Positions 8,957 to 17,636 of a stretch of 64,000 bases of DNA are shown piece after piece. This DNA comes from M0108 sp963841065 (GTDB lineage Bacteria > Pseudomonadota > Gammaproteobacteria > Chromatiales > Chromatiaceae), in contig CAWJBI010000061.1 of assembly GCA_963841065.1 (NCBI GenBank), positions 1 through 64,000 on the forward strand, read 5' to 3'. The notes below the pieces were generated by a model, which was given only the letters and a program-made list of their open reading frames with translations, had not been told where the DNA came from and ran no database searches. The position numbers were made by a program, and so were the translations under genes. Position 1 is the first letter of the stretch; each line of letters starts with the position of its first letter.

Positions 8957-9227
8957 GGGTGCCGTGCGCAAGGCGTGGTGTGGCAGGAGTTCCCGCAGTT
9001 TGGCGTGGTGCGCCGCCTGAAAAGCCGCAACCACTGGCAAAGCTACTGGGCAGCGCAACGCCGCCAAGCTGGATTGCAATCCACGCCTCGGCATGGCCTA
9101 TCGTCAATTGGCCAAAATGCCGCCGGATGGGGTGGCCGCGCTGCAAGCTCAGGCCGCGCACACTCAACTTAACCCCGCGGACACCGGCACTTTCGTAGCC
9201 TACAAGGGTGAGCGCCTGCAATGGTGA
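8957..9227 (+). pseudogene. Remnant resembling a photolyase/cryptochrome-type flavoprotein
   Basis: The first part reads WQEFPQFGVVRRLKSRNHW, which resembles the conserved QxGVxRRLxxRxxW stretch in photolyase/cryptochrome N-terminal domains. After a frame change near 9075 a second part reads NPRLGMAYRQLAKMPPDG and ends in ERLQW at TGA 9225-9227. The second part I cannot place. SDR and photolyase genes are often neighbours in betaproteobacteria, so this and the SDR fragment at 5561 may be two halves of one ancestral locus (inference). Confidence 0.4.
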
Positions 9228-9320
9228 CGGGCTAGGTGGTGGGTGGGGGACTTCTCGACCTCGCCATGTCAGCATGGAAATCACAGGTCCTGATTCGTAA
9301 ACTCAGTTACCTCATCAGGG

Positions 9321-9348
9321 TTGACAGCTCCCGGGAGCGGGTTAAGAT
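9321..9348 (+). promoter_or_regulatory. bioB promoter with palindromic operator candidate
   Basis: TTGACA (9321-9326) and TAAGAT (9343-9348) are separated by 16 bp. The spacer begins with the perfect 12-bp palindrome GCTCCCGGGAGC (9327-9338), placed where a dimeric repressor would block RNA polymerase. The palindrome is unlike the BirA and BioR operators I know. The bioB ATG lies 50 bp downstream. Confidence 0.6.
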
Positions 9349-9398
9349 TCGGTCCCTTGCGGCCCGAACCCAGACGCCATCGACTCCGGAAAATCCTT

Positions 9399-10418
9399 AT
9401 GTTCAGTCCCCAGTCCTGCCACCCACTTCGTCACGACTGGTCCCTCGACGAGGTTGAGGCCCTGTTCGATCAGCCTTTCATGGATCTGATCTTTCGTGCC
9501 CAATTGGCCCACCGGGCCTGCTTCGACCCCAACAAGGTCCAGATCAGCACCCTGCTCAGCATCAAGACCGGGGCCTGTCCCGAGGATTGCGGCTACTGTG
9601 CCCAGAGCGCCAGCCATGGCACTGACCTGGAGACCGAGCGCCTGTTGCCGCTGGCGGAGGTGACGGCCGCCGCCGCCGCCGCCAAGGCCCGGGGGGCGAC
9701 CCGCTTCTGCATGGGCGCGGCCTGGCGCAACCCCACGGACAAAAACCTGGACCGGGTGACCGACATGATCGCGGCGGTCCACGACCTGGGCCTGGAGACC
9801 TGCGTCACCCTGGGCATGCTGACGGACGCCCAGACCCAGCGCCTCAAGGCCGCCGGCCTGGACTACTACAACCACAACCTGGACACCTCCCCTGAGTTCT
9901 ACGGCCAGGTCATCACCACCCGCACCTACCAGGACCGGCTCGACACCCTGGCCCGGGTCCAGGGCGCGGGCATCAAGGTGTGCAGCGGCGGCATCCTGGG
10001 CATGGGCGAGTCGCGGCAGGATCGGGCCTCCCTGCTGCGGCAACTCGCCAATCTGCCCCAGCACCCGGAGTCCGTGCCCATCAACCTGCTCGTCCAGGTG
10101 GAGGGCACGCCCCTGCATGGCACGGCGCGGCTCGATCCCCTGGAGTTCGTGCGCACCCTCGCCGTGGCCCGTCTGCTGATGCCGGCCTCCCAGGTGCGCC
10201 TGTCCGCCGGCCGCGCCGATATGAGCGACGAACTGCAGGCCCTTTGTTTCCTCGCCGGCGCCAATTCCATCTTTTACGGCGAACGTCTGCTGACGACCCC
10301 CAACGCCGGGGCGGATCGCGACCTGGACCTCTTCCAGCGCCTGGGCCTGAGCTTCGAGGAGGTGGACGCGGCCGAACGCTCCGTGCCGGGTCCCTGCGAG
10401 CGGTGCGAGGCCCATTAA
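9399..10418 (+). CDS. bioB: Biotin synthase BioB
   Basis: 339 residues, full length. A radical-SAM enzyme inserting sulfur into dethiobiotin. The 4Fe-4S motif CPEDCGYC is at about residues 55-62. The conserved YYNHNLDTSPEFY, the second-cluster cysteines and CSGGILGMGE are present, and the C-terminal NSIFYGERLLTT is typical. The ATG chosen gives MFSPQSCHPLRHDWSLDEV, in register with other BioB N-termini. First gene of the biotin block bioB-F-H-C-D; a 150-bp gap to bioF without a clear promoter suggests one transcript. No frameshift here, in contrast with the next genes. Confidence 0.97.
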   Translation: MFSPQSCHPLRHDWSLDEVEALFDQPFMDLIFRAQLAHRACFDPNKVQISTLLSIKTGACPEDCGYCAQSASHGTDLETERLLPLAEVTAAAAAAKARGATRFCMGAAWRNPTDKNLDRVTDMIAAVHDLGLETCVTLGMLTDAQTQRLKAAGLDYYNHNLDTSPEFYGQVITTRTYQDRLDTLARVQGAGIKVCSGGILGMGESRQDRASLLRQLANLPQHPESVPINLLVQVEGTPLHGTARLDPLEFVRTLAVARLLMPASQVRLSAGRADMSDELQALCFLAGANSIFYGERLLTTPNAGADRDLDLFQRLGLSFEEVDAAERSVPGPCERCEAH

Positions 10419-10568
10419 GTGAGGGGCAAAGGGCCCTTGGCCTTGGCCCCCACGCCGGGAGCGGGCCAGCGCATCTCCCGGGCCTTGGGTGGCGTCGAGG
10501 CGAGGGGATTGCCCGCCACCTGGCGCGCGGCCATGACCGATAGCCGCATCGGCGCGGCCTGCTGATCC

Positions 10569-11870
10569 ATGATTTACCGCGACCTCACCAGCGAGCTGGA
10601 GCGCCGGCGGGCGGCCCATCTCTACCGCCGGCGCCGTCAGATCGAGGCGGCGCCGGGTCCGCACCTGACCCTCGATGGCCGTCCGGCCATTGCCTTCTGC
10701 ACCAACGATTACCTGGGCCTGGCCCGCCATCCGGAGGTGATCGCCGCCTGCCAGCGGGGGGCCGCGGCCTATGGCGTCGGCAGCGGCTCGGCCCACCTGG
10801 TCGCCGGCCATGGCCCGGCCCATCAGGCCCTGGAGGAGGAACTGGCCGATTTTCTGGGCCGCGAACGGGCCCTGCTCTTCTCCACCGGCTACATGGCCAA
10901 CCTGGGCATCCTCCAGGCCCTGGCCGGGCCGCGGCGATCCTGTCTTCGAGGACCGGCTCAACCACGCCTCCCTGATCGATGGCGCCTTGCTGGCCCGTGC
11001 CCGCCTGCGGCGCTATCCCCATGGCGATATGGCGGCCTTGCGGCGTCAGTTGGCGGCCTGGTCCCATCCCGAGTCGGAATCCGGTTCAGGGTCGTGGTCC
11101 GGGTGGGAGTCCGGGTCCAGGTCCAGGTCCGACGCCCGCTCCAGGTCGGCGTCCGGCTCCGGGCCCGATGCCGCGCCCACCGCCAGTGGCCACCCGGTGG
11201 CCCTCATCGCCACCGATGGCGTCTTCAGCATGGACGGCGATCTGGCGCCCCTCCCCGAGTTGGCGGCCATCGCCCGGGCCGCGGGCGTGCCCCTCCTGGT
11301 CGATGACGCCCATGGCCTCGGCGTCCTGGGCCGCGAGGGGCGGGGCAGTCTGGATCATTACGGGCTCGATGCCGCGGCCGTCCCCATCCTGATGGGTACC
11401 CTGGGCAAGGCCCTGGGCACCTTCGGCGCCTTCGTCGCCGGCAGCGAGGACCTTGATCGAGACCCTGATTCAGACCGCGCGCCCCTACATCTACACCACG
11501 GCCCCGCCGCCGGCGCTGGCGGCGGCGACCCGCGCCAGTCTGGCCCTGGCCCGGCGGGAGGAGTGGCGGCGGGAGCGTCTCCGGGAACTGATCCAGCGCT
11601 TCCGCCACGGGGCGGCACAGCTGGGCCTGCCGCTGATGCCGTCCACCACCCCGATCCAACCCATCCTGGCGGGGAGCGCCGAGCGCGCCCTGGCCTGGAG
11701 TCAGGCCCTGGAGGCGCGGGGCATCCTGGTCACCGCCATCCGCCCGCCCACGGTGCCGGAGGGCTCGGCCCGGCTGCGGGTCACCCTCTGCGCCCTGCAT
11801 AGCGACCAGGATCTGGATCGCTGCTGCCCTGGCGGCCCTGGCGGAGCGTGACCCGGGAGCGGCGGCATGA
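10569..11870 (+). CDS. bioF: 8-amino-7-oxononanoate synthase BioF (three frameshifts, low-complexity insert)
   Basis: About 432 residues once extra bases near 10925, 11452 and 11822 are removed. PLP-dependent alpha-oxoamine synthase condensing pimeloyl-ACP with alanine. Visible are FCTNDYLGLARHPEV, GVGSGSAHLVAGH, HASLIDGALL, DDAHGLGVLG and GTLGKALGTFGAFVAG, which holds the PLP lysine. Between residues ~165 and ~205 sits a Ser/Gly/Arg-rich insert absent from the family, which makes the protein about 40 residues longer than usual. The last shift decides the C-terminus, so the end at TGA 11868-11870 is inferred. Confidence 0.88.
11066..11165 (+). repeat. Irregular hexamer repeat inside bioF
   Basis: A run of units close to GGGTCC/AGGTCC/CGGCTC encodes alternating Ser-Gly/Ser-Arg. 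It forms the extra loop of BioF, and looks like slippage-generated simple sequence. Confidence 0.75.
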
Positions 11871-11910
11871 TCGCCGCGCCTGCTCCCTCCCCGCGCGGGG
11901 AGGGTCGGGC

Positions 11911-12696
11911 ATGAGGCGGCCGAACCTCTACCAGGAGACCCGGGGCCAGGGTCCGGACCTGGTCCTGCTCCACGGCTGGGGCATGAACGCCGCCGTCTGG
12001 CACGGCCTGCCCGCCGACCTGACCTTGGGTCATCGCCTGACGGCCATCGAGCTACCGGGCCATGGCGGCAGTCCCCACGATCCGTCCTGGCAAGGGCTGG
12101 ATGACTGGGCGGACGCCTGTCTGGCGGCGGCCCCGGCCAGGGCCGTCTGGCTGGGCTGGTCCCTGGGCGGCCTGGTCGCCCTGGCGGCGGCCCAACGCGC
12201 CCCGGAGCGCCTGGCGGGGCTGGTGCTGATGACGGCCACGCCGCGCTTCGTGCAGGCCGACACCTGGCCCGCGGCCATGGACCCCGAGACCCTGGCGCGC
12301 TTCCACGACGGCCTGCTGGCGGACCCCGCCGGCACCCTGGAGCGCTTCCTGGCCCTCCAGGTTCGGGGCAGCGAGGCGGCGCGGGACACCCTGCGCCTGC
12401 TCAAGCGGGAGCTGGCGGCAAGACCCACCCCGGACCCGGTAGCCTTGGCCCTGGGTCTGGACCTGCTGCGGTACTCGGACCTGCGCCCCGCGCTCCAGGC
12501 CCTCGACTGCCCCAGCCTCTGGCTGTTCGGCGCCCGCGATACCCTGGTCCCCGCCGCCGTCGGCGCCGACATCGCCGCCCTGCTGCCCGAGGCGCGGGTC
12601 CAGGTCATCGCCGGGGCCGCCCACGCCCCCTTTCTCTCCCACCCGGCGGCGACCACCGCCGCGCTACTGTCCTTTCTTTGGGAACTGGAGACCTGA
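11911..12696 (+). CDS. bioH: Pimeloyl-ACP methyl ester carboxylesterase BioH
   Basis: 261 residues of alpha/beta-hydrolase fold. The catalytic triad is visible: Ser in GWSLGG, Asp in FGARDTLVP and His in GAAHAPFLSHP; LLHGWGMNAAVW forms the oxyanion region. BioH cleaves the methyl ester from pimeloyl-ACP to end the BioC-initiated route. It starts 40 bp after bioF and its TGA overlaps the bioC ATG by one base (TGATG), so the two are coupled. Confidence 0.95.
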   Translation: MRRPNLYQETRGQGPDLVLLHGWGMNAAVWHGLPADLTLGHRLTAIELPGHGGSPHDPSWQGLDDWADACLAAAPARAVWLGWSLGGLVALAAAQRAPERLAGLVLMTATPRFVQADTWPAAMDPETLARFHDGLLADPAGTLERFLALQVRGSEAARDTLRLLKRELAARPTPDPVALALGLDLLRYSDLRPALQALDCPSLWLFGARDTLVPAAVGADIAALLPEARVQVIAGAAHAPFLSHPAATTAALLSFLWELET

Positions 12697-13584
12697 TGGC
12701 CACGAAACCTCGACCAGGGGCTGAATAGCCCCATCGATAAGCCGGCCGCCCGTCGCGCCTTCGAACGCGCGGCGGCCGGCTACGATAGCGTGGCGGTACT
12801 GCAAAAGGAGATGGCCACCCGCCTGCTGGAGCGGCTGAATTATGTGCGCCTGGCGCCCCGGACCATCCTGGATCTGGGGGCCGGCACCGGCCTGGCGGTG
12901 GACGACCTGCAGCGCCGCTATCGCCAGGCCCGGGTCCTGGCCCTGGACTTCGCCTTCCCGATGCTGCGTCTGGCCCGCCGGCGGGGCAGTCTGCTGCGCC
13001 GCCCGACCTGCCTCTGCGCCGATGCCGAGGCCCTGCCCCTGGCGGAGGGCAGCATCGACTTCATCTTCTCCAACGCCACCCTCCAGTGGTGCAACGACCT
13101 GGACCGGACCTTCGTGGAGCTGAGGCGCGTCCTCGCCCCCGGTGGCCTCCTCATGTTCACCACCTTCGGTCCCGACACCCTGCGCGAACTGCGCGCCGCC
13201 TGGGCCCAGGCCGACGGTCACGGCCACGTCAGCCCCTTCCTGGATATGCACGATGTCGGCGATGCCCTGGTGCGCGCCGGTTTCGAGGGGCCGGTCATGG
13301 ATGCCGAACAACTGACCCTGACCTATCAGGACCTGGGCGGCCTCATCAACGACTTGCGGGGCCTGGGCGCGCGTAACGCCACCCGCGAGCGCTCACGCGG
13401 CCTCACCGGCAAGTCCCGGTGGGCCGCCATGCGCGCCGCCTACGAGGTCCATCGCCACGAGGGCCGGCTGCCCGCCACCTACGAGGTCGTTTATGGCCAT
13501 GCCTGGGCGCCCCTGCAACGGGTCAAGGCGGATGGTTCCGTGACGCTGCCCCTGAGCGCCATTGGCCGGCGGTCCCCGGCGTGA
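12696..13584 (+). CDS. bioC: Malonyl-ACP O-methyltransferase BioC (one frameshift near the start)
   Basis: 295 residues if one extra A in the AAA at 12705-12707 is removed; otherwise the ATG frame stops after ten codons. The restored N-terminus runs into SPIDKPAARRAFERAAAGYD, the usual BioC beginning. SAM motifs: ILDLGAGTGLAVDDL, ALDFAFPML, DADALPL-type CADAEALPLAEGSIDF, and SNATLQWCNDLD. The C-terminal VYGHAWAP is diagnostic. BioC methylates malonyl-ACP so that fatty acid synthase can elongate it. The start is fixed by the TGATG overlap with bioH. Confidence 0.92.
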
Positions 13585-13703
13585 GGGATGTCGGTCGGCA
13601 ACCGTCGTTGCGCCCCGCGGGCCCGCGCGGCGCTGGAGCAGCGCGGTGACCGCGGGCCGCTGATGGGTGCCAGGTGTTTGCGGATTTCAGGGTCCCCAAG
13701 GCC

Positions 13704-14396
13704 ATGAAGGGGTTCTTCGTCACCGGGACCGATACCGCTTGTGGCAAGACCGAGGTCAGCCTCGGCCTGATCCAGGCCCTGCGCCAGCGCGGTCTCAAGG
13801 TCCAGGGCATGAAGCCCGTCGCCTCCGGCTGTGACGGCCGGCCCCCGGGGCCTCAGGAATGCGGACGCTCAGCGTCTGCGAACCCAGTCGAGCCGCCTTG
13901 TGCCCTACGACTGGGTCAACCCCTATGCCTTTAGCCCACCCATAGCCCCCCATATCGCCGCCCGCGAGGCGGGGGTCGAGATCAGCCTGGACCTGATCCG
14001 GGAGCGGGCGGACGCCCTGGCGGCCCAGGCGGACTGCCTCATCGTCGAAGGGGTGGGCGGCTGGCGGGTGCCCTTGGGCCCTGGATCTGGCGGTCAGCGA
14101 CCTGCCCCGGGCCTTAGGCTTGCCGGTTATCCTGGTGGTAGGCCTGCGCCTCGGCGGTATCAACCATGCCTTGCTGACCGCGGAGAGCATCCTCGCCAGT
14201 GGCTGCCACCTGGCCGGCTGGGTCGCCAACCAGGTCGATCCGGGCCTGGCGCGGCGGGAGGAAAATCTTGCGACCCTCTCATCCCTGATCCGAGCCCCCT
14301 GCGATCGGCTTCATCCCCTGGCTGGGGCAGTCCGCAGGGGGGGTGGAGCCAGAGACCTTGGCCTCCCATCTTGCCATTGGGAAAATCTGGCCTTGA
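13704..14396 (+). CDS. bioD: Dethiobiotin synthetase BioD (three frameshifts)
   Basis: About 229 residues after removing single extra bases near 13850, 14088 and 14295. P-loop GTDTACGKTEVS lies at residues ~7-18, followed by GMKPVASGCDG and VNPYAFSPPIAPH. EGVGGWRVPL carries the substrate-binding glycines, and PVILVVGLRLGGINHALLT is a conserved strand-helix. The restored C-terminus reads CIGFIPWLGQSAGG to TGA 14394-14396. It forms the ureido ring of dethiobiotin from DAPA, CO2 and ATP. The gene is 119 bp downstream of bioC and ends the biotin block. In between (13585-13703) I see no other gene. Confidence 0.9.
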
Positions 14397-14519
14397 GCCG
14401 ATGGGGATTGGCGAGACATCCACCGCGATCACGCCCACCCGGATCAGCAAGCGGCACCGGCCCTCCCGTGCGCAAGTGCCATGCTACCTTAAGCGTCAGG
14501 GGCAACGCGGTTCGCGGGT

Positions 14520-15467
14520 CTAATCGTCCGCATCCCTATCTTTGCGCCGCGCCCGTGGGTGGGCCTGGTCATAGACCTGGGCCAGGTGCTGAAAATCCAG
14601 GTGGGTGTAGATCTGGGTGGTGCCAATGTTGGCGTGACCCAGGAGTTCCTGCACCGCGCGCAGGTCGCCGGACGATTCCAGCAGGTGGCTGGCGAAGGAG
14701 TGGCGCAGCAGGTGGGGGTGCAGGTGGCGGCCGGCGCCTTGTTCCGCCGCCCAGTGCTGGAGCCGCTGCTCGACGGTGCGGGGGTGGATGCGGCGCCCGC
14801 GCTGGCTGACGAAGAGGGCGGTTTCCCCGGCACTGGCGAGTTGGCCGCGCACCTGATGCCAGCGCTGCACGGCCTCAATGGCCTGGGCGCCGACGGGGAC
14901 GCGGCGGCGCTTGGCCCCCTTGCCGAGGACCTCCAGGCTGGCGTCCTCCAGGTCGATGTCGTTCAGGTTGATCGAGACCAGCTCCGCCAGGCGCAGGCCG
15001 CTGGAGTAGAAGAGCTCGATCATGGCCCGGTCGCGCAGGGCCAGGGGGTCCTCGGACTGGGCCTGGTCCAGGAGGGCGCAGAGCTGGTCGGCCTCGAAGG
15101 TGGCGGGTAGTTTGCGCTCGGTCTTGGGGGCGCGGATACCCAGGGCGGGGTTGAAGCCCAGGCGGCCCTCGCGCAGCAGGTATTTGAAGAGGCTGCGCAG
15201 GGAGGAGAGTTCCCGCTGCAAGGTTTTGCCGCCGGCACCGCCGCGATGGCGCCAGGCGACGTAGCGGCGCACCTCCTCCGGGGTCATTGCCGCCCAGTCC
15301 AGCCCCAGACCCGCGCCCTCCCGCCAGGCGCCGATCCGCTCCAGGTCGCGGCGGTAGTTGGTCAGGGTCAGGGGCGAGAGCCGGCGTTCGTGGCCCAGGT
15401 GGGCCAGAAAGGCGGCCAGCGGACCGGTGGCCGCCTCCTTGTCGGCCGCGCTGGCTTCTTCAGGCAT
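14520..15467 (-). CDS. xerC: Tyrosine recombinase XerC
   Basis: 315 residues, intact. An N-terminal SAM-like core-binding domain (FLAHLGHERRLSPLTLTNY) is followed by the catalytic domain. The catalytic residues are visible: Arg in SSGLRLAEL, Lys in VLGKGAKRRRVP, HLLRHSFASHLL (HxxR), LLGHANIGTTQIY with the nucleophile Tyr. Its length and position beside DUF484 and dapF identify the chromosomal dif recombinase XerC rather than a mobile-element integrase. The ATG overlaps the DUF484 stop by 8 bp. Confidence 0.95.
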   Translation of the reverse strand: MPEEASAADKEAATGPLAAFLAHLGHERRLSPLTLTNYRRDLERIGAWREGAGLGLDWAAMTPEEVRRYVAWRHRGGAGGKTLQRELSSLRSLFKYLLREGRLGFNPALGIRAPKTERKLPATFEADQLCALLDQAQSEDPLALRDRAMIELFYSSGLRLAELVSINLNDIDLEDASLEVLGKGAKRRRVPVGAQAIEAVQRWHQVRGQLASAGETALFVSQRGRRIHPRTVEQRLQHWAAEQGAGRHLHPHLLRHSFASHLLESSGDLRAVQELLGHANIGTTQIYTHLDFQHLAQVYDQAHPRARRKDRDADD

Positions 15468-16125
15468 GACCCTGGGGCTCCAGGGCGCCGAGACAGGCGC
15501 TGACCAGCTCGCCCAGGCGGTCTAGATGATCCGTGCCCATGTCCGGGCCGAAACGCTCTGGGTCGGTGCTGCCAATGGCCAGCAGGCCGGCCTGGGTGGG
15601 GGCGTGGACGGGGATGAGGGCGGCGGAGCGGATGCCGATACCGGCGTCGGCGAACAGGATGGCGGCGTGGTCCGGGTCGAGGGGGCCGCACCGGGCACTG
15701 GCCGGAATCCCGGCGGTCCCTGCGCTGGCGGCATCGCGGGGCCGGTGCCGGCCTGACCGGCCGCGGCGTCGAACACCAGGGTGACGGCCTCGGCCTCGAA
15801 TTCCCGGCGCAGGGCGTCGCTCAGCAGGGCCTCCAGGGTCGCGCGATCCGGGGCGGTGATGAGTTGCAGCATGAGGCCGTGGAGGCGGTCGGCGAGGGCC
15901 TCATAGTCGCGGGCCCGGGCTATGAGTTGGGCCAGGAGGCGACGTTCGCCCTCCACCTGGGCGCGCAGCAGGCCCATCTGATGTTCGACCAGGGACAGGG
16001 TGCCCTCGGGGCCGTGGGGCAGGCGCAGGCGGGCGGTCAGCTCGGGGTGGCGCAGGAAGAATTCCGGGTCGGCCTCCAGGTAGGCGGCGACGGCGGCATC
16101 CCCGGCTAGGCGACGGCTTGGTCAT
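15460..16125 (-). CDS. DUF484 family protein (frameshifted)
   Basis: About 220 residues when read through shifts near 16100 and two in the 15690-15760 stretch. The N-terminus AAYLEADPEFFLRHPEL, then LVEHQMGLLRAQ, are DUF484 hallmarks, and the C-terminal half is GAF-like (DHAAILFADAG, then LLAIGSTDPERF). Function is not established, but the gene is nearly always between dapF and xerC. Its ATG overlaps the dapF stop (ATGA) and its TGA overlaps the xerC start, so the three are translationally linked. Confidence 0.85.
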
Positions 16126-16954
16126 AGTTCGATCTCCCCGCTAAAGACGCTGACGGCGGGCCCGGTCATCCACAGGGGTTCGGCGCCGCCGGCCCAGGTG
16201 ATGCGCAGATCGCCGCCGGGCAGACTCACCCGCACGGCCTCGTCCAGCAGGTCCGAGGCGACGGCCCACCGCCACGGCGGCGCAGGCGCCGGTGCCGCAG
16301 GCCAGGGTCTCGCCGGCGCCGCGCTCGAAGACCCGCAGCCGGATATGGCCCGGGTCCAGGATCTGCATGAAACCAGCATTGACTCGCTTGGGAAATCGGG
16401 GATGACGTTCGATCAGGGGCCCCAGCCGGGCGACAGGGGCCTGGTCCAGGTCAGTGACCCGCAGCACGGCGTGGGGGTTGCCCATGGAGACGGCGCCGAT
16501 CCTCAGGGTCTGACCGTCCACCTCCAGGTCGTAGCTATCCGCCTCCGTCGTCGCCAGGAAGGGGATGCGCTCGGGGGCGAAGCTGGGGCGCTCCCATGTT
16601 CACCCGCACCTGGCCGTCGGCTTCGAAGAAAAGGCGGATGGGGCCCGCGGCGGTGCCCACCGGGATCTCGGTCTTGTCCGTCAGCCCCTGGTCGCGCACG
16701 AAGCGGGCGAAGCAGCGGGCGCCGTTGCCGCACTGTTCCACCTCGGAGCCGTCGGCGTTGAAGATGCGGTAGTGGAAGTCGGTGCCGGCCAGGCGCGGGG
16801 GCTCCACCAGCAGGATCTGGTCGCAGCCGATGCCGAAGCGGCGGTCCGCCAGGAAGCGGCACTGCGCCGCGCTCAGGGTCACCCGCTGGCGCACGCCGTC
16901 GAAGACGACAAAGTCGTTGCCCAGGCCCTGCATCTTGGTGAAACGGAGTTTCAT
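16122..16954 (-). CDS. dapF: Diaminopimelate epimerase DapF (two frameshifts)
   Basis: 276 residues after removing one base near 16595 and one near 16262. It starts MKLRFTKMQGLGNDFVV, the standard DapF N-terminus. The two catalytic cysteines are in EQCGNGARC and ACGTGACAA, and the ends SMGNPHAVL and GGDLRITWAGG match. It interconverts LL- and meso-DAP for peptidoglycan and lysine. Essential, so the shifts are very unlikely to be real. Usually preceded directly by lysA; here 3 kb of other genes lie between. Confidence 0.93.
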
Positions 16955-16962
16955 GGCCCCGG

Positions 16963-17636
16963 TCAGCCGGGCAGACGGCCGGAGACCGCCAGGTGACGGT
17001 CGCTCACCACCGCCACTTCCAGAGCTCTCCAGGCCGGCCTCGGCCAACTGGGCCTGGACCTCCGCGGGCTCGAAGGCGGCGAAGAGGGAGGCGCGGTAGT
17101 CGCTTTGGAGCAGTCTCGGGTTCGTCGCCGACATAGGTCACCACCAGGGATTCGGCCCAGCCCGGGGAGGGCGGGCGCATCAGGTCCATGACCAGGACGA
17201 GGGCGCCGGGCCGGCCCGCCGCGCGCATCGCGCGCCACAGCACCTGGGGGTCGTGGAGGTGATGCAAGAGGCTGTTGGAGAGCACCAGGTCGTAGGTCCC
17301 GCCAGCCAACCGGGGCGAGGGCAGGACCTCCTGGAGCAGCCGGCAGCGCCGGGCCACGCCCGGCAGGGCGTCGAGGGCAGTCTGGGCACACGCCAGCATG
17401 GCGGCGGAGCCGTCCAGGGCATCGCAGCGCGCCCCCGGCCAGGCCTTGAGAAAGCGGATGGCGATATCCCCCGGGCCGCAGCCCAGGTCCAGGGCCTGCT
17501 GGCCCTCCAGATCCCCGGGATCGAGGTCGCGCAGCAGCTTGAGAAAGAGGCGGTTGGACTCGGAGAAATCCGCCTGGGCATAGGCCAGGGCCTGGGCTGG
17601 GTCCGCCATGAGTTCGGGTTCGGGACGGCGTTTCAT
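16963..17636 (-). CDS. Class I SAM-dependent methyltransferase (two frameshifts)
   Basis: 223 residues when extra bases near 17118 and 17028 are removed. It starts MKRRPEPELMADP, then FSESNRLFLKLLRD; motif I is ALDLGCGPGDIAIRFL, followed by DALDGSAAML and LSNSLLHHLHDP. The restored tail EVAVVSDRHLAVSGRLPG fits this group of small methyltransferases. Substrate unknown. The ATG overlaps the stop of the upstream secreted protein gene in ATGA fashion, and dapF starts 9 bp downstream, so it is embedded in the operon. A raw reading appears to fuse it to the upstream gene, but that is a frameshift effect. Confidence 0.8.

Noticed and set aside
9342..10961. 539-codon open frame on the minus strand over bioB
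   Set aside because: It lies antisense to an unmistakable bioB and is a by-product of high G+C codon use; its translation has no family features.
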